This document shows, piece by piece, positions 1-8,288 of a stretch of 64,000 nt of DNA. Every line of letters starts with the position of its first letter. Position 1 is the first letter of the stretch. A program made the translations under genes and the position numbers. The DNA comes from Candidatus Brevundimonas phytovorans (GTDB taxonomy: Bacteria > Pseudomonadota > Alphaproteobacteria > Caulobacterales > Caulobacteraceae): contig CP119309.1 in assembly GCA_029203145.1 (NCBI GenBank), positions 126,501 to 190,500 on the forward strand, in the 5' to 3' direction. The notes below the pieces were generated by a model. The model had not been told where the DNA came from, did no database searches, and saw nothing but the letters and a program-made list of their open reading frames with translations.

Positions 1-2764
1 CGGCGTTCAGGACGCCGCCCGAGATACGCCAGCCCACGTCCGGGGCGTAGGTGAAGGGCAGGCGGCCCGACACGATGGCGTCCAGTTGGGCCTTGTCCTG
101 CAGGTTGGCGCTCTTCATCAGCTCGTTCAGCTGAATCTGGTCGACCAGGATCACTCCGCCCCAGGCCTCGCCCGGCGTCAGGGGAATGTTGAAGGGCTCG
201 ATGCTGATACGTCCGCCCGCCGCCTGAATCTGACCGCCGGCCAGATTGAGGAACTTCTCGTCCAGAGCGAAGCGCAGGTCGAGATCGGTCAGGGGGGTGA
301 AGGTCTCTAGCCGGTCGATCGTCAGGTGCTGGTCCGGTGCGGTGATCAGCGGCGTCAGGCTGGTGAACTCGACCCGGCCCTTCAGGCCCTGGACCTTGCC
401 GGCCGGGCTGGTGAAGTCGAGCTCGGGGATCGACAGGACGCCGGAACTGGAGGCGGCGTCCTGGCTCCAGTCGAAGCGCCCCTCGAACCCTGCGGAGCCT
501 TCGACCGGGGACTTCACGTAATCGGCTGCCAGGGGGCTGAGGTCGTCGGGTTGCAGGCCGTATTGGCTGAAGGCCAGGTTGGGGGCGCTGATGGTCACGC
601 CGCCCGCCTCGGCCTTGCCGTCGTGACGCAGATCGAGGCGGCCGATGGCGTGCTCCAGACGGGTCAGGTCGAAGCCGCCGCTCCAGACATCATTGGCCAG
701 CCTGGCCTCGCCGACCGCCGTCAGCGGCAAGAAGCGCAGCGGATCGGTGGTGTCGGATACCTGGGCGCGCGTGACGGCGGCGACCATCGACAGGCCCGCA
801 GGCCGGCCGTCCACGACCAGCCGCCCCTGAACGTCCGAGAAGCGCATGGCCAGGAAGGGGGCGGTGGCGGCGCCATTGGTGAGCCTCCCCTGCGCGCGCC
901 ACGCGCCGTTCGCCACTGTGATCAGGGGGGCGTCGCTGGGGCAGAAGCGACCGGCGATGTCGGTCACGTCGTTCTCGCCCAGTTCCAGCCGCTCGACGCT
1001 GACGGGGATGCAGTCGCTGGCCGCATAGGTCAGTTGCCCGCCGCTGGAGGCCAACTCGCCCCTGGTCGACAGGGCGATGTTGCGCGCGGGACCGAAGTCC
1101 AGGGCCGCCTGGCCGTCCAGCGTGGCGCGGAAGCCGCCGGGCGTCAGGGTCCAGGACGGCACGACGATCTGCGCCTCGGGCAGGCCGCCGCCGCGCTGCG
1201 CCGTCAGGCTCAGGGCGCCGCCGCCCGACTGACCGGGCTCGGCGGCGAATAGTGGCGTTCTGGCCGGGGTCAGCGTCAGCAGGCCGCCATTGGCGGGGCG
1301 CGCCGTGACGGGGCGGGTCAGGGTCAGTTCCGTGCCGGCGCTACCGGCGGACAGCCTCAGGCCGGGCGCATCGACGGCGAAACCGTTCAGGGCCCGCTTC
1401 AACGCCGCCACCTCGGGCAGGTCGGCCGCCGTCGGCGCGCCGAGGCCGGTCCAGGAGGCGCGGGCGGCGGACAGGGCGCCGGTAGCGCTCATTCGGGTCA
1501 CGCCGTCGCGCACCAGATCAAGATCCAGCCGTCCCCGCGCCTGATCCAGGCTGAGATCGCCCGAAGCCAGGCGTCCGGCGCTCATGGCCAGCGGCCCCTG
1601 CACTTCAAAGGCGGCGGCCCGTCCGCCCGCCGTTAGCTCGTTCGAGGTCAGAACCGCCTGGGTCAGACGTGTTCCCGCCGTCGACCCGCTGTCCAGCCGG
1701 ATCGCGGCTGGAGAGGCGACGCGCCATTCCAGTCCGTCTCGACCGCGTTTCACCATAAGGTCGGCGCGGCTGAGGGCGAGGTCGGCGCCGCGCGCGTCCA
1801 GGCCTTGGCCGGTCAGGTGCTGCGCCCGCAGCCGCGTCTGGCCCTTGCCGCTGATCTGGAAGGTCTCGATCCAGCCTTCGGTCAGGCCGTTGAAGTCGAG
1901 GGAGGCCACGGTCTTTCGGCTCTCGACGCCGCCCGCCGACAGGGCGTCGGCGCTCAGACGGGCGGCGATAAGGGCGCGACCGTCGCCGCGACGTTTTTTC
2001 AGGTCGGGATAGGGCAGGTCGCCGGTCAGGCTCAGTCGGGCCGCCGATCCGCCCGCGTCCTTGATGGCGAACGCATCGGCGGCGGCCTCGACCTTCAACG
2101 CCACGCGGTCGCCGGTAGTGGTCAGATCGACGGCGGCGCTCAGGCCGCGCGCCTCAGTCGCGCCGCTCTTCAGGGAGGCGGCGGGCAGGCGGGCGGTCAG
2201 CCGCATCAGCTTGCTGTCGTCGATGCGGGCGTCGGCTAGGACCTGAACCGGTCCATAGTCCGTGTCGATGCGGGCGCGGCCGCCCTCGACGATGACCAGG
2301 GGCGCGCGCTGGTCGGGGCGCGGCGGCCTGGCCATGAACTCCTCGACCAGGGGATCGAGCGAGCCGAGCGAGAACTTGCCGTCTTTCCAGCTGGCGCGGG
2401 CCAGCGGACGGACCAGGCGGATACGGCTGGGGGTGACGCCCAGCCCGGCCTTGGACCACGGCATGCCCAGGGCGTAGTCGACCTCGACCCGTTCGACCTT
2501 GAAGTCGGGATTGCGCGGGTCGCCGATGCTGATCTTGCCGACGAAGCCGTCCATTTCCAGCCTCTCGACCTCGACGTCGGCGTCGATGCCCTTTCGGTCC
2601 AGCCAGTCAGTCAGCATCTCACGCGCGGCGGCGCGCCGGTTCAGGTAAAGGGTGGCCGCCAGAACGACCAGCAGCAACAGGCCGATCAGCAGCGCGATCA
2701 GCACTGTCCGGACGACAGACCGCTGGGCGCGGCGGGGGGCGGGGGCAGGGGTCTCGTCGGTCAA
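1..2764 (-). CDS. YdbH-family intermembrane lipid transport protein (C-terminus outside window)
   Basis: The frame is open from 2764 through the window edge, about 921 residues. It begins with a short polar stretch and one strong membrane helix at about residues 17-36 (LIALLIGLLLLVVLAATLY). A very long beta-rich region follows, consistent with an AsmA/YdbH-type groove protein anchored in the inner membrane and spanning the periplasm. Near the window edge the translation reads GRLPFTYAPDVGWRISGG, preceded by DLDLRF and AAGGRISIEP. This matches the C-terminal region known as the dicarboxylate transport domain of YdbH proteins. Family knowledge: YdbH acts with YnbE in phospholipid transport to the outer membrane; those partners would lie left of the window. 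The start is inferred as TTG at 2764, because no ATG or GTG precedes the membrane helix in frame. The ribosome site is weak, so the start is uncertain. Confidence 0.72.
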   Translation of the reverse strand, partial: MTDETPAPAPRRAQRSVVRTVLIALLIGLLLLVVLAATLYLNRRAAAREMLTDWLDRKGIDADVEVERLEMDGFVGKISIGDPRNPDFKVERVEVDYALGMPWSKAGLGVTPSRIRLVRPLARASWKDGKFSLGSLDPLVEEFMARPPRPDQRAPLVIVEGGRARIDTDYGPVQVLADARIDDSKLMRLTARLPAASLKSGATEARGLSAAVDLTTTGDRVALKVEAAADAFAIKDAGGSAARLSLTGDLPYPDLKKRRGDGRALIAARLSADALSAGGVESRKTVASLDFNGLTEGWIETFQISGKGQTRLRAQHLTGQGLDARGADLALSRADLMVKRGRDGLEWRVASPAAIRLDSGSTAGTRLTQAVLTSNELTAGGRAAAFEVQGPLAMSAGRLASGDLSLDQARGRLDLDLVRDGVTRMSATGALSAARASWTGLGAPTAADLPEVAALKRALNGFAVDAPGLRLSAGSAGTELTLTRPVTARPANGGLLTLTPARTPLFAAEPGQSGGGALSLTAQRGGGLPEAQIVVPSWTLTPGGFRATLDGQAALDFGPARNIALSTRGELASSGGQLTYAASDCIPVSVERLELGENDVTDIAGRFCPSDAPLITVANGAWRAQGRLTNGAATAPFLAMRFSDVQGRLVVDGRPAGLSMVAAVTRAQVSDTTDPLRFLPLTAVGEARLANDVWSGGFDLTRLEHAIGRLDLRHDGKAEAGGVTISAPNLAFSQYGLQPDDLSPLAADYVKSPVEGSAGFEGRFDWSQDAASSSGVLSIPELDFTSPAGKVQGLKGRVEFTSLTPLITAPDQHLTIDRLETFTPLTDLDLRFALDEKFLNLAGGQIQAAGGRISIEPFNIPLTPGEAWGGVILVDQIQLNELMKSANLQDKAQLDAIVSGRLPFTYAPDVGWRISGGVLNA

Positions 2765-3096
2765 GGCGCTCGGCGATCCGTCGGCGAAAGGAAGGATAAC
2801 AACGCCACAGAACGTGTCGCAAAGACAGGCGTTGCTGCTTGAACACTGAAGCGTGGCGCGGCAGTCACTGTTCAGTCAAGCAAGGCCAGAAAAGGGCGGT
2901 TGTCCGCCGATGTTTCATGAAAAACAGTGGAATACTTGACCATCACCCGGCCAAGTTAACCAATTGTAACCTCCGCGCTTCCCAAGATGGAACAGACGGG
3001 CTATATCGCTCGCTTCGCGTTTTCGGGGCTACCGGGGCGCGATCCATGATTCGAATGGTTTGGCGCCAGTAGGGCGTCGTCGATTGCCGGGGACCG
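2765..3096. other. Divergent intergenic region, no gene seen
   Basis: This 332-base gap separates the minus-strand YdbH-like gene from the plus-strand M23 peptidase, so it should hold two divergent promoters. It is less GC-rich than its surroundings around 2870-2990. The short open frames here have no recognisable product. A GGGGA motif a few bases before 3097 is the likely ribosome site of the M23 gene. Confidence 0.5.
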
Positions 3097-4452
3097 ATGG
3101 CTCAGTTCGATCCGCGCCGCCAGCCCATGCGGCTTGCGCCGCATCTCCTGACGACCGCCGCCGCAGTGGCTATCGCCCTTGTGGCGGGTCAAGCCTATGA
3201 ACCGGTGCGCGCCGAGGAAGTTCCCGCGCTGACGTCGGAACAGATCGCCTATCTTGAGACCCAGGCCTATGCCGCCGCTGGCGCGCCCGCCGGTCTGACG
3301 GCTCCCGAGGCCATCCCTGTCCAGATCCGCCGCGGCGAAACCTTCGAGCAGGCCGTGCGCCGCACCGGCATCGGCGCCGAGGAAGCCAGCGCCGTCGCCG
3401 CCACCATCGCCAGCGCCTTTGACCTCAAGGATATGCGCGCCGGCCTGAAATTCGAGACCGCCGTCTCCAAGCCGCGCGGCGGCCGGGGCGACGCCCGCCT
3501 GATCGGCCTGACCATGCGCACCGGTCCCGCCAGCCAGCTGACGGTGTCGCGCAGCTTCGACGGCGCCCTGCGCCTGCGCGCCCTCGACGAAAAGGTGACG
3601 CACGAAACCGTCGTCGCTAATGACAAGGTCCAGCGTTCGTTGTCGGCCAGCGCCCGCGAACTGGGCGCCACCTCGGCGGTGGTCCGCCGCGCCAGCCAGT
3701 TGTTCGCGCACAAGTTCGACATGCAGCGCGACGTGAAGGCCTCGGACGAGTTCACCCTGGTCTTCGATCGCTCCGTGACCGAGGCGGGCCGCACCGTCGA
3801 GACCGGCGACCTGCTTTACGCCGAGCTCAAGGGCCACGCCTTCTATCGCTTCCAGCGTCCCGGTTCGAAGACGGCGGAGTATTTCGACGCCACCGGCAAG
3901 AACACGCGTTCGGCCATGATGCGCACCCCGTTGCAGAGCTTCCGTCGCGTCAGCTCCAACTTCGGCGTCCGCACCCACCCCATCTCCGGCTATCGCAAGA
4001 TGCACCAGGGCATGGACTTCGCCGCCACCACCGGCACGCCCGTCGTGGCGCCCGCCGACGGCGTGGTGGTCGAGGCCCGTCGCTGGGGCGGCTACGGCAA
4101 CTGGCTGCGCATCCGTCACTCGAACGGACTGGAAAGCGGCTATGGCCACCTGTCGCGCTATGGCTCGGGCATCCGCGCCGGTCAGCGCGTCAGCCAGGGT
4201 CAGATCGTCGCCTATGTCGGCTCGACCGGCGCCTCCACCGGCCCCCACCTGCACTATGAGCTGTGGCGCGGCGGGCAGCGGATCAATCCGGCCGGCGTGA
4301 AGACCCAGGAGGGCACCGTTCTGGCGGGCGCCGACCTGGCCGCATTCCGCGCCGAAAAGAGCCGCATCGACCGCATCATCGCCGCCGGCGGCCAGCGCCG
4401 TCCGGTGGTGCAACAGGCCGCCGCTTCGGGCCTTCGCTCCGTCGAAGGCTGA
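3097..4452 (+). CDS. M23-family murein metallopeptidase, secreted
   Basis: A 451-residue protein with an N-terminal hydrophobic segment at about residues 18-31 (signal peptide or anchor). A central region at about 70-270 resembles the OapA/LysM-like and linker parts of bacterial M23 endopeptidases. A C-terminal LytM/peptidase M23 domain covers about 280-400. Zinc ligands are visible: H303 and D307 in HQGMD, and H384/H386 in PHLHYE. The substrate-side SSNFGVRTHP and GYGHLS motifs are intact, so it should be catalytically active, cutting cross-bridge peptides in periplasmic peptidoglycan. The start at 3097 has GGGGA upstream; an in-frame ATG at 3127 is possible. Downstream it converges on the TadG gene with about 28 bases between stops. 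A role in division or cell separation (DipM/NlpD-like) is possible but cannot be assigned from sequence. Confidence 0.9.
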   Translation: MAQFDPRRQPMRLAPHLLTTAAAVAIALVAGQAYEPVRAEEVPALTSEQIAYLETQAYAAAGAPAGLTAPEAIPVQIRRGETFEQAVRRTGIGAEEASAVAATIASAFDLKDMRAGLKFETAVSKPRGGRGDARLIGLTMRTGPASQLTVSRSFDGALRLRALDEKVTHETVVANDKVQRSLSASARELGATSAVVRRASQLFAHKFDMQRDVKASDEFTLVFDRSVTEAGRTVETGDLLYAELKGHAFYRFQRPGSKTAEYFDATGKNTRSAMMRTPLQSFRRVSSNFGVRTHPISGYRKMHQGMDFAATTGTPVVAPADGVVVEARRWGGYGNWLRIRHSNGLESGYGHLSRYGSGIRAGQRVSQGQIVAYVGSTGASTGPHLHYELWRGGQRINPAGVKTQEGTVLAGADLAAFRAEKSRIDRIIAAGGQRRPVVQQAAASGLRSVEG

Positions 4453-4480
4453 CGGGCGGGGCGTCGGGGCCCTGCCTTTT

Positions 4481-6121
4481 CTATCCAACCAGCACGGGCG
4501 TTCGGCCCTGCGTCGGACACTGGACGCCGTGGACCCGCACGTCGGCCTCGCCCAGCTTCAGGCCCAGCAGGTCGAGCAGGGGCTGAACCACGCCGTCCAG
4601 CACGGGGCCCAGCGGCGTCAGCAGCAGGCCCACGGCGCCGACCAGATTGCCCAGACCCAGGCCTCCGAGCGGCCCCAGGCCGACGTCCACCTCCAGCCTT
4701 TGCAGCAGGCTGACGATCAGGCCGTTGACGAAGCCGCGCGAGCGCACGGACCGGACTGTCTGGCCTGAGATGTCGGAGGCGTTGAACGTCGTCTCCTGCC
4801 AGTTCAGGTCGGCGATCTCCAGATCGGCGTGGGCCGTCACGGTCACCAGTCTCAGCACCGACACCAGGGTGGCGGGGGCGCTGCTCAGGGGCGCCTTGAA
4901 ATTCTTCAGCCGGGATTCGTCGATGGCGCCGATGCGCGCCCGCGCCACGCCGGGCCGCACCGCCACCGTGACCGCGGGCGAGCCGGCGCAGTTGATCCGG
5001 CTCAGCTTCGCCTCGGAGGACGCCGCCTCGATCAGGATGGGCAGTTTGACCTGAGCCAGGCCGGACAGGGCCTGGGCCGTCGTCGCTTTCAGATAGATGC
5101 GCGCCTGGGCGGTGCGGATGATCGGCTCGCCCTGACGGGTGATGGTCAGCCACGGCGACTTGTTCGGGCGCTCGCCGATGGCCAGCAGGACGTCCAGATC
5201 AGCCAGGCCGGCGCGCGCGCCGAGGTCCAGCGCCAGCTGGCGGTCGCCGTTGGCGGTCTCCAGAGAGGCCATGATGAGGTCCATCAAGGCGACATCGGCG
5301 TTCAGCGCCTGACGCAAACCCTGTCTGGCGTCGGCCTCGACCCCGATCAGGTCCTTCAGCTTCAGCTTGGCGTCCACCGGGGCGCGCGTCAGCTTGCTCA
5401 GGGGGGACTGGGCGTCGGCGCCGGCCACGGCCTCCAGCACCTTCAGGACCCGGCCCGCCGTGACCTCCTGTTGCAGCAGGGCGTCGTAATCCCCCGCGGT
5501 CAGCCCGAGGTCGGTCGCCAGGGCGTCGGAGAACTGGAGCAGATTGACCTTGGCCCCGGCCAGGGCGCGATAATCCATCACCGTCAGTGAGACCTGGCTG
5601 CCCAGCAACCCGGACAGCAGGGCGTTGGCGACGCCGCCGTCCAGACTGGCCAGCCGCGATCCGATCGAGAACATGGCCTGGGGCTGGCCCCCGGGAATGG
5701 CGGCGGTCGCGGTGCGGCGCACGGTGACGCTGTCGCGTTGCAGCACCCAGCGTCCGAAGAACAGCGGGGCCGGGGCCGTCACCTCGACCCGCGCGGCGTT
5801 GGGCTCGGCCGCGCCGGGACTGAATCGCTCGCCCGGCTTGATTCGGGCGTCGGCGACATAGCCGCCCCGGGTGACGCTGACGGCCTGAACATCGCTCAGA
5901 TTGGCCGCGGCCGTGGCGCGCGCGGCGGCGTCGGCCCGGGCCAGGTCGTGGGCGGCGGCCATGGCCGACAGGTCGGCGGTCCCCTGAATCTGGCGGGCCT
6001 TCAACGAGATGGAGCCGACGTCGACCGCCAGCGCCGCCAACACGCACAGGACGCCGCCGAAGACGGCGGCCATGATGCCAACGCCGCCGCGCTCGTCCTT
6101 CAGTCCGCGAGGAGCCTTCAT
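4481..6121 (-). CDS. TadG-family pilus assembly-associated protein
   Basis: A 546-residue protein beginning with the TadG/TadE-like N-terminus: a short basic stretch with DERGG, then one membrane helix (about residues 15-37) leading into DVGSISLKARQIQGTADLSA. This is the hallmark of Flp pilus-associated TadG proteins, in which the helix anchors a large periplasmic domain. The rest is alanine/leucine-rich, and no vWA metal site is obvious. A Gly/Leu/Val-rich segment lies near the C-terminus, at about 480-525. It lies directly downstream of the TadE gene; only one base separates the TadE stop from this start, so the two are surely co-transcribed. The rest of a tad locus (CpaA-F, TadA-C) is not in the window. 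TadG in known systems supports pilus or adhesin biogenesis; the role here is inferred. Confidence 0.8.
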   Translation of the reverse strand: MKAPRGLKDERGGVGIMAAVFGGVLCVLAALAVDVGSISLKARQIQGTADLSAMAAAHDLARADAAARATAAANLSDVQAVSVTRGGYVADARIKPGERFSPGAAEPNAARVEVTAPAPLFFGRWVLQRDSVTVRRTATAAIPGGQPQAMFSIGSRLASLDGGVANALLSGLLGSQVSLTVMDYRALAGAKVNLLQFSDALATDLGLTAGDYDALLQQEVTAGRVLKVLEAVAGADAQSPLSKLTRAPVDAKLKLKDLIGVEADARQGLRQALNADVALMDLIMASLETANGDRQLALDLGARAGLADLDVLLAIGERPNKSPWLTITRQGEPIIRTAQARIYLKATTAQALSGLAQVKLPILIEAASSEAKLSRINCAGSPAVTVAVRPGVARARIGAIDESRLKNFKAPLSSAPATLVSVLRLVTVTAHADLEIADLNWQETTFNASDISGQTVRSVRSRGFVNGLIVSLLQRLEVDVGLGPLGGLGLGNLVGAVGLLLTPLGPVLDGVVQPLLDLLGLKLGEADVRVHGVQCPTQGRTPVLVG

Positions 6122-6122
6122 C

Positions 6123-6545
6123 TCAATAGCCCCCCAGGCGGACCACCGCCGTCCGCCGAATGACCTTGGGCGGGGAGGGGATCAGACCGGACAAGGCCAT
6201 CAGCGGATGATCGCTGGCGTCATAGGCGATGTCGACCCGGATCGCCGTCGGACTGCTTTCCACCGCGACCGCCGCCCTGGCCGCGTCCAGCCCCAGGTCG
6301 CTGACCTGAAGTCCGACAAAGGCGCGGGCCAGTTGTTCTCGCTCCGTTGGATCGAGCCCTGCGACGGCCGCCCGCGCGCCCTCTGACGCCATCGACTGGA
6401 CCGAATGGGCCATCCAGAACCAGCTGCCGTACATGATCATGCCGAACATCATCATGATCAGCAGCGGGGCCACGATGGCGAACTCGATCGCCGCCACCCC
6501 GCGCCGGTCGCCCATGAACCGTGAAAGAAGTCCGCGTCGTTTCAT
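6123..6545 (-). CDS. TadE-family pseudopilin-like protein
   Basis: A protein of about 140 residues. The chosen start (ATG at 6545) gives MKRRGLLSRFMGDRRG followed by VAAIEFAIVAPLLIMMMFGM, the canonical TadE N-terminus: a basic leader, a Gly-Val-Ala-Ala-Ile-Glu-Phe processing-like site and a hydrophobic helix. A start at 6587 would add 14 residues that do not fit the family, and GCGAGG lies just ahead of 6545. TadE proteins are minor pseudopilins of the Tad/Flp system, anchored in the inner membrane with a short periplasmic domain. It is the first gene of a two-gene unit with TadG, ending two bases before it. The gene is transcribed away from tRNA-Gly. Confidence 0.87.
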   Translation of the reverse strand: MKRRGLLSRFMGDRRGVAAIEFAIVAPLLIMMMFGMIMYGSWFWMAHSVQSMASEGARAAVAGLDPTEREQLARAFVGLQVSDLGLDAARAAVAVESSPTAIRVDIAYDASDHPLMALSGLIPSPPKVIRRTAVVRLGGY

Positions 6546-6733
6546 CGTCGCCTCGCTCTTTTTCGGCGACCAACGTAATTCAATCACCGTTAAACGGGGA
6601 TAAACGCAAAGGTAGAATTCTAGGCAAGATACAACCCTGAGAAAGCGACCGGCGTCGCCTTGAGCCCCGGCGGCGGACGGGTTATGAAAAATCCGCTCTC
6701 GCGTTGGCCTCGCCCGACCCGCCCTTGAGCCGC

Positions 6734-6808
6734 GCGGCCGTAGTTCAGAGGTAGAACGTCAGCTTCCCAAGCTGAATGTCGCGGGTTCGATTCCCGCCGG
6801 CCGCTCCA
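6734..6808 (+). tRNA. tRNA-Gly (anticodon CCC)
   Basis: This 75-nt cloverleaf includes an encoded CCA end. The acceptor arms GCGGCCG (6734-6740) and CGGCCGC (6798-6804) pair perfectly. The anticodon loop TTCCCAA is closed by TCAGC/GCTGA, and the T arm is GCGGG-TTCGATT-CCCGC. The anticodon CCC reads GGG glycine codons. Confidence 0.95.
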
Positions 6809-7251
6809 TTTTTCTTGATAGCCCAATAGGGCAGGCAGGCCTGCGCTTCGGCGTCGACTCCAGTCGGGCGGAACGCTGGGGGGCGTGCAATTCCGCGGTG
6901 AGGTCGTCGCGCGCCGAAGCGCCTTGTTTGGGGCGAGACGTGTCTCCGTCCCGACCCGGCCCGCCCGATGGCGTGTCGATCCCGCGATTGCGGTGGTGGC
7001 GATCGGCGCGCCAGGGTCCGTTTAATCGATGCAGCGAGACCTGATCTTTGAGCCGCTGTCTGTGAACTGAGTGTTTCTGACTACTTGTCTGAGACTGTAT
7101 AGCTGTGTCGAAGACCGTTGGTCATTTACATTTCATCACTATTCAAGTCATCGCCGTTTCTTGCCCGCCGATAAGGCGTGCCGAAGGGCGCGCTCGACCC
7201 TGCGGACGTTGCCGTCCAGCGGTGAGGCGGCGGAGGCAGACCCGACGGGGC
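6809..7251. other. 443-base stretch with no supported gene
   Basis: After the tRNA a GC-rich segment passes into a noticeably AT-richer one at about 7010-7150. The open frames here are short, lack ribosome sites and show no family resemblance. The AT-rich part may hold a promoter, but no clear -35/-10 pair was found and the nearest gene (7252-7530) reads towards it. Confidence 0.4.
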
Positions 7252-7530
7252 TCAGGCCGAAGGCGTGGCCGGGGCAAGGGGCGAAGCTGGGACGGGGTTC
7301 GTCGCCGTCGCCGGGATGACGACGTCTGCAGGGGCGGCCTCGACCATCAGGGGGCCTAGCGCGAAGGCCGCGACGGCGGCGCCGGCCGAAAGGGCCAGCA
7401 GGGCGACGACGATATAGGCGGCGGCCGAACCCGAGCGACGGCGACGAATGCCGCCTGTTTTCACGCCGCGGATGATCACGAACGGGCGCTGGCTGAAGGC
7501 TTCGGAGCCGATGATATTATGTTGGGACAA
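7252..7530 (-). CDS. Small single-span membrane protein, unknown
   Basis: A 92-residue frame with a basic N-terminal half (IRRRRSGS), one strong transmembrane helix at about residues 35-60 (AAYIVVALLALSAGAAVAAF), and a C-terminal tail rich in Ala, Pro and Thr. By the positive-inside rule the basic N-terminus would be cytoplasmic and the Pro/Ala tail periplasmic. I do not recognise the family. It is a stand-alone gene 90 bases beyond the start-distal end of the lipoprotein gene at 7621-8142, on the same strand. It may be real because of its helix and third-position GC bias, but the evidence is moderate. Confidence 0.5.
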   Translation of the reverse strand: MSQHNIIGSEAFSQRPFVIIRGVKTGGIRRRRSGSAAAYIVVALLALSAGAAVAAFALGPLMVEAAPADVVIPATATNPVPASPLAPATPSA

Positions 7531-7620
7531 GAACGCGCTCCCCGACTGTCCGGAAATGGATCAGTTCAGAGAGCGGTCCCGTAAGGCCAAAGGATGGCGA
7601 ACGCCGATCCCCGGCGCCGT

Positions 7621-8142
7621 TCAACTTCCGAGGGTGACGTTGATCATACGCCCGCCGCGCGTCTGAACCCGCTTCATCACCACCACAATGTCGTCGCCCG
7701 CCTTGACCGGCGAGATCAGGAACCAGCTGCCGTCGGGCAGGCCGGTGAAGCGGAAGGCGCCGTCGGCGCAGGGCTGGGCGCGTTCATAGGAGCGGTAGTC
7801 TGCGCCCTGTTCGCCAGCCGAGCGCGCACGCACCACGGCGGCCGGCACGGCGGCGCGTTCGGTCGAGCCATAGAGGCGCTGCATCCGGGCGCGGGTGTAG
7901 CCGGTGTCGGGGATCAGGCCGACATTGCCGACGCACTGGAAGGTCTTGCCGTCCTGGACGAAGGCGACGCGGCCCTCGATCGCGGCCTGGCCGGCGCGGG
8001 TGGACCAGGCGAAGGCGTCGGCGCTGAACTCGGTCGAGGCGCCGCTGGTCACGCCGCCCATGGGCGTCGTGGCGCAGGCGCTGAGCGCCAGTCCGCCCGC
8101 GAGGACGGCGGCAAGGACGATAGAGGGGCGACGGTTCGACAT
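7621..8142 (-). CDS. Predicted lipoprotein, carboxypeptidase-regulatory-like
   Basis: A 173-residue protein with a lipoprotein signal peptide: hydrophobic segment at about residues 8-21 and lipobox LSAC, with the lipidated cysteine at about residue 23. The mature part contains GKTFQCVGNVGLIPDTGYTR and ends with FRFTGLPDGSWFLISPVKAG, the look of a small beta-sandwich (carboxypeptidase-regulatory or transthyretin-like fold), which is an inference. Function is unknown. The start at 8142 gives a normal signal peptide. It is divergent from the threonine ammonia-lyase gene, sharing an upstream gap of about 146 bases. Such proteins are common in Caulobacterales genomes as small envelope lipoproteins. 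Confidence 0.75.
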   Translation of the reverse strand: MSNRRPSIVLAAVLAGGLALSACATTPMGGVTSGASTEFSADAFAWSTRAGQAAIEGRVAFVQDGKTFQCVGNVGLIPDTGYTRARMQRLYGSTERAAVPAAVVRARSAGEQGADYRSYERAQPCADGAFRFTGLPDGSWFLISPVKAGDDIVVVMKRVQTRGGRMINVTLGS

Positions 8143-8288
8143 GGGGGCTCCCGAAATCTCGTTTCAAGCGTCACCGGCATGGCCCCCTATGACGCAGCGA
8201 GTCAAGGTTGCCCGCCGTCGCGGCGTGGGCCACAAGAGCGCCGGAGACCGGACGCAGAGACCGGCCGAGAAACGATTTCAGGGACTTC

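Noticed and set aside
3001..4488. A 495-residue minus-strand frame over the M23 peptidase
   Set aside because: Antisense; the plus strand carries the HxxxD and HxH zinc motifs.
6620..6826. Minus-strand frame across tRNA-Gly (RRESNPRHSAWEADVLPL)
   Set aside because: This is the well-known spurious translation of the antisense of a tRNA gene; the cloverleaf on the plus strand is perfect.
7071..7359. Two plus-strand frames in the AT-rich gap
   Set aside because: No ribosome site or family resemblance; they run into the antisense of the small membrane protein.
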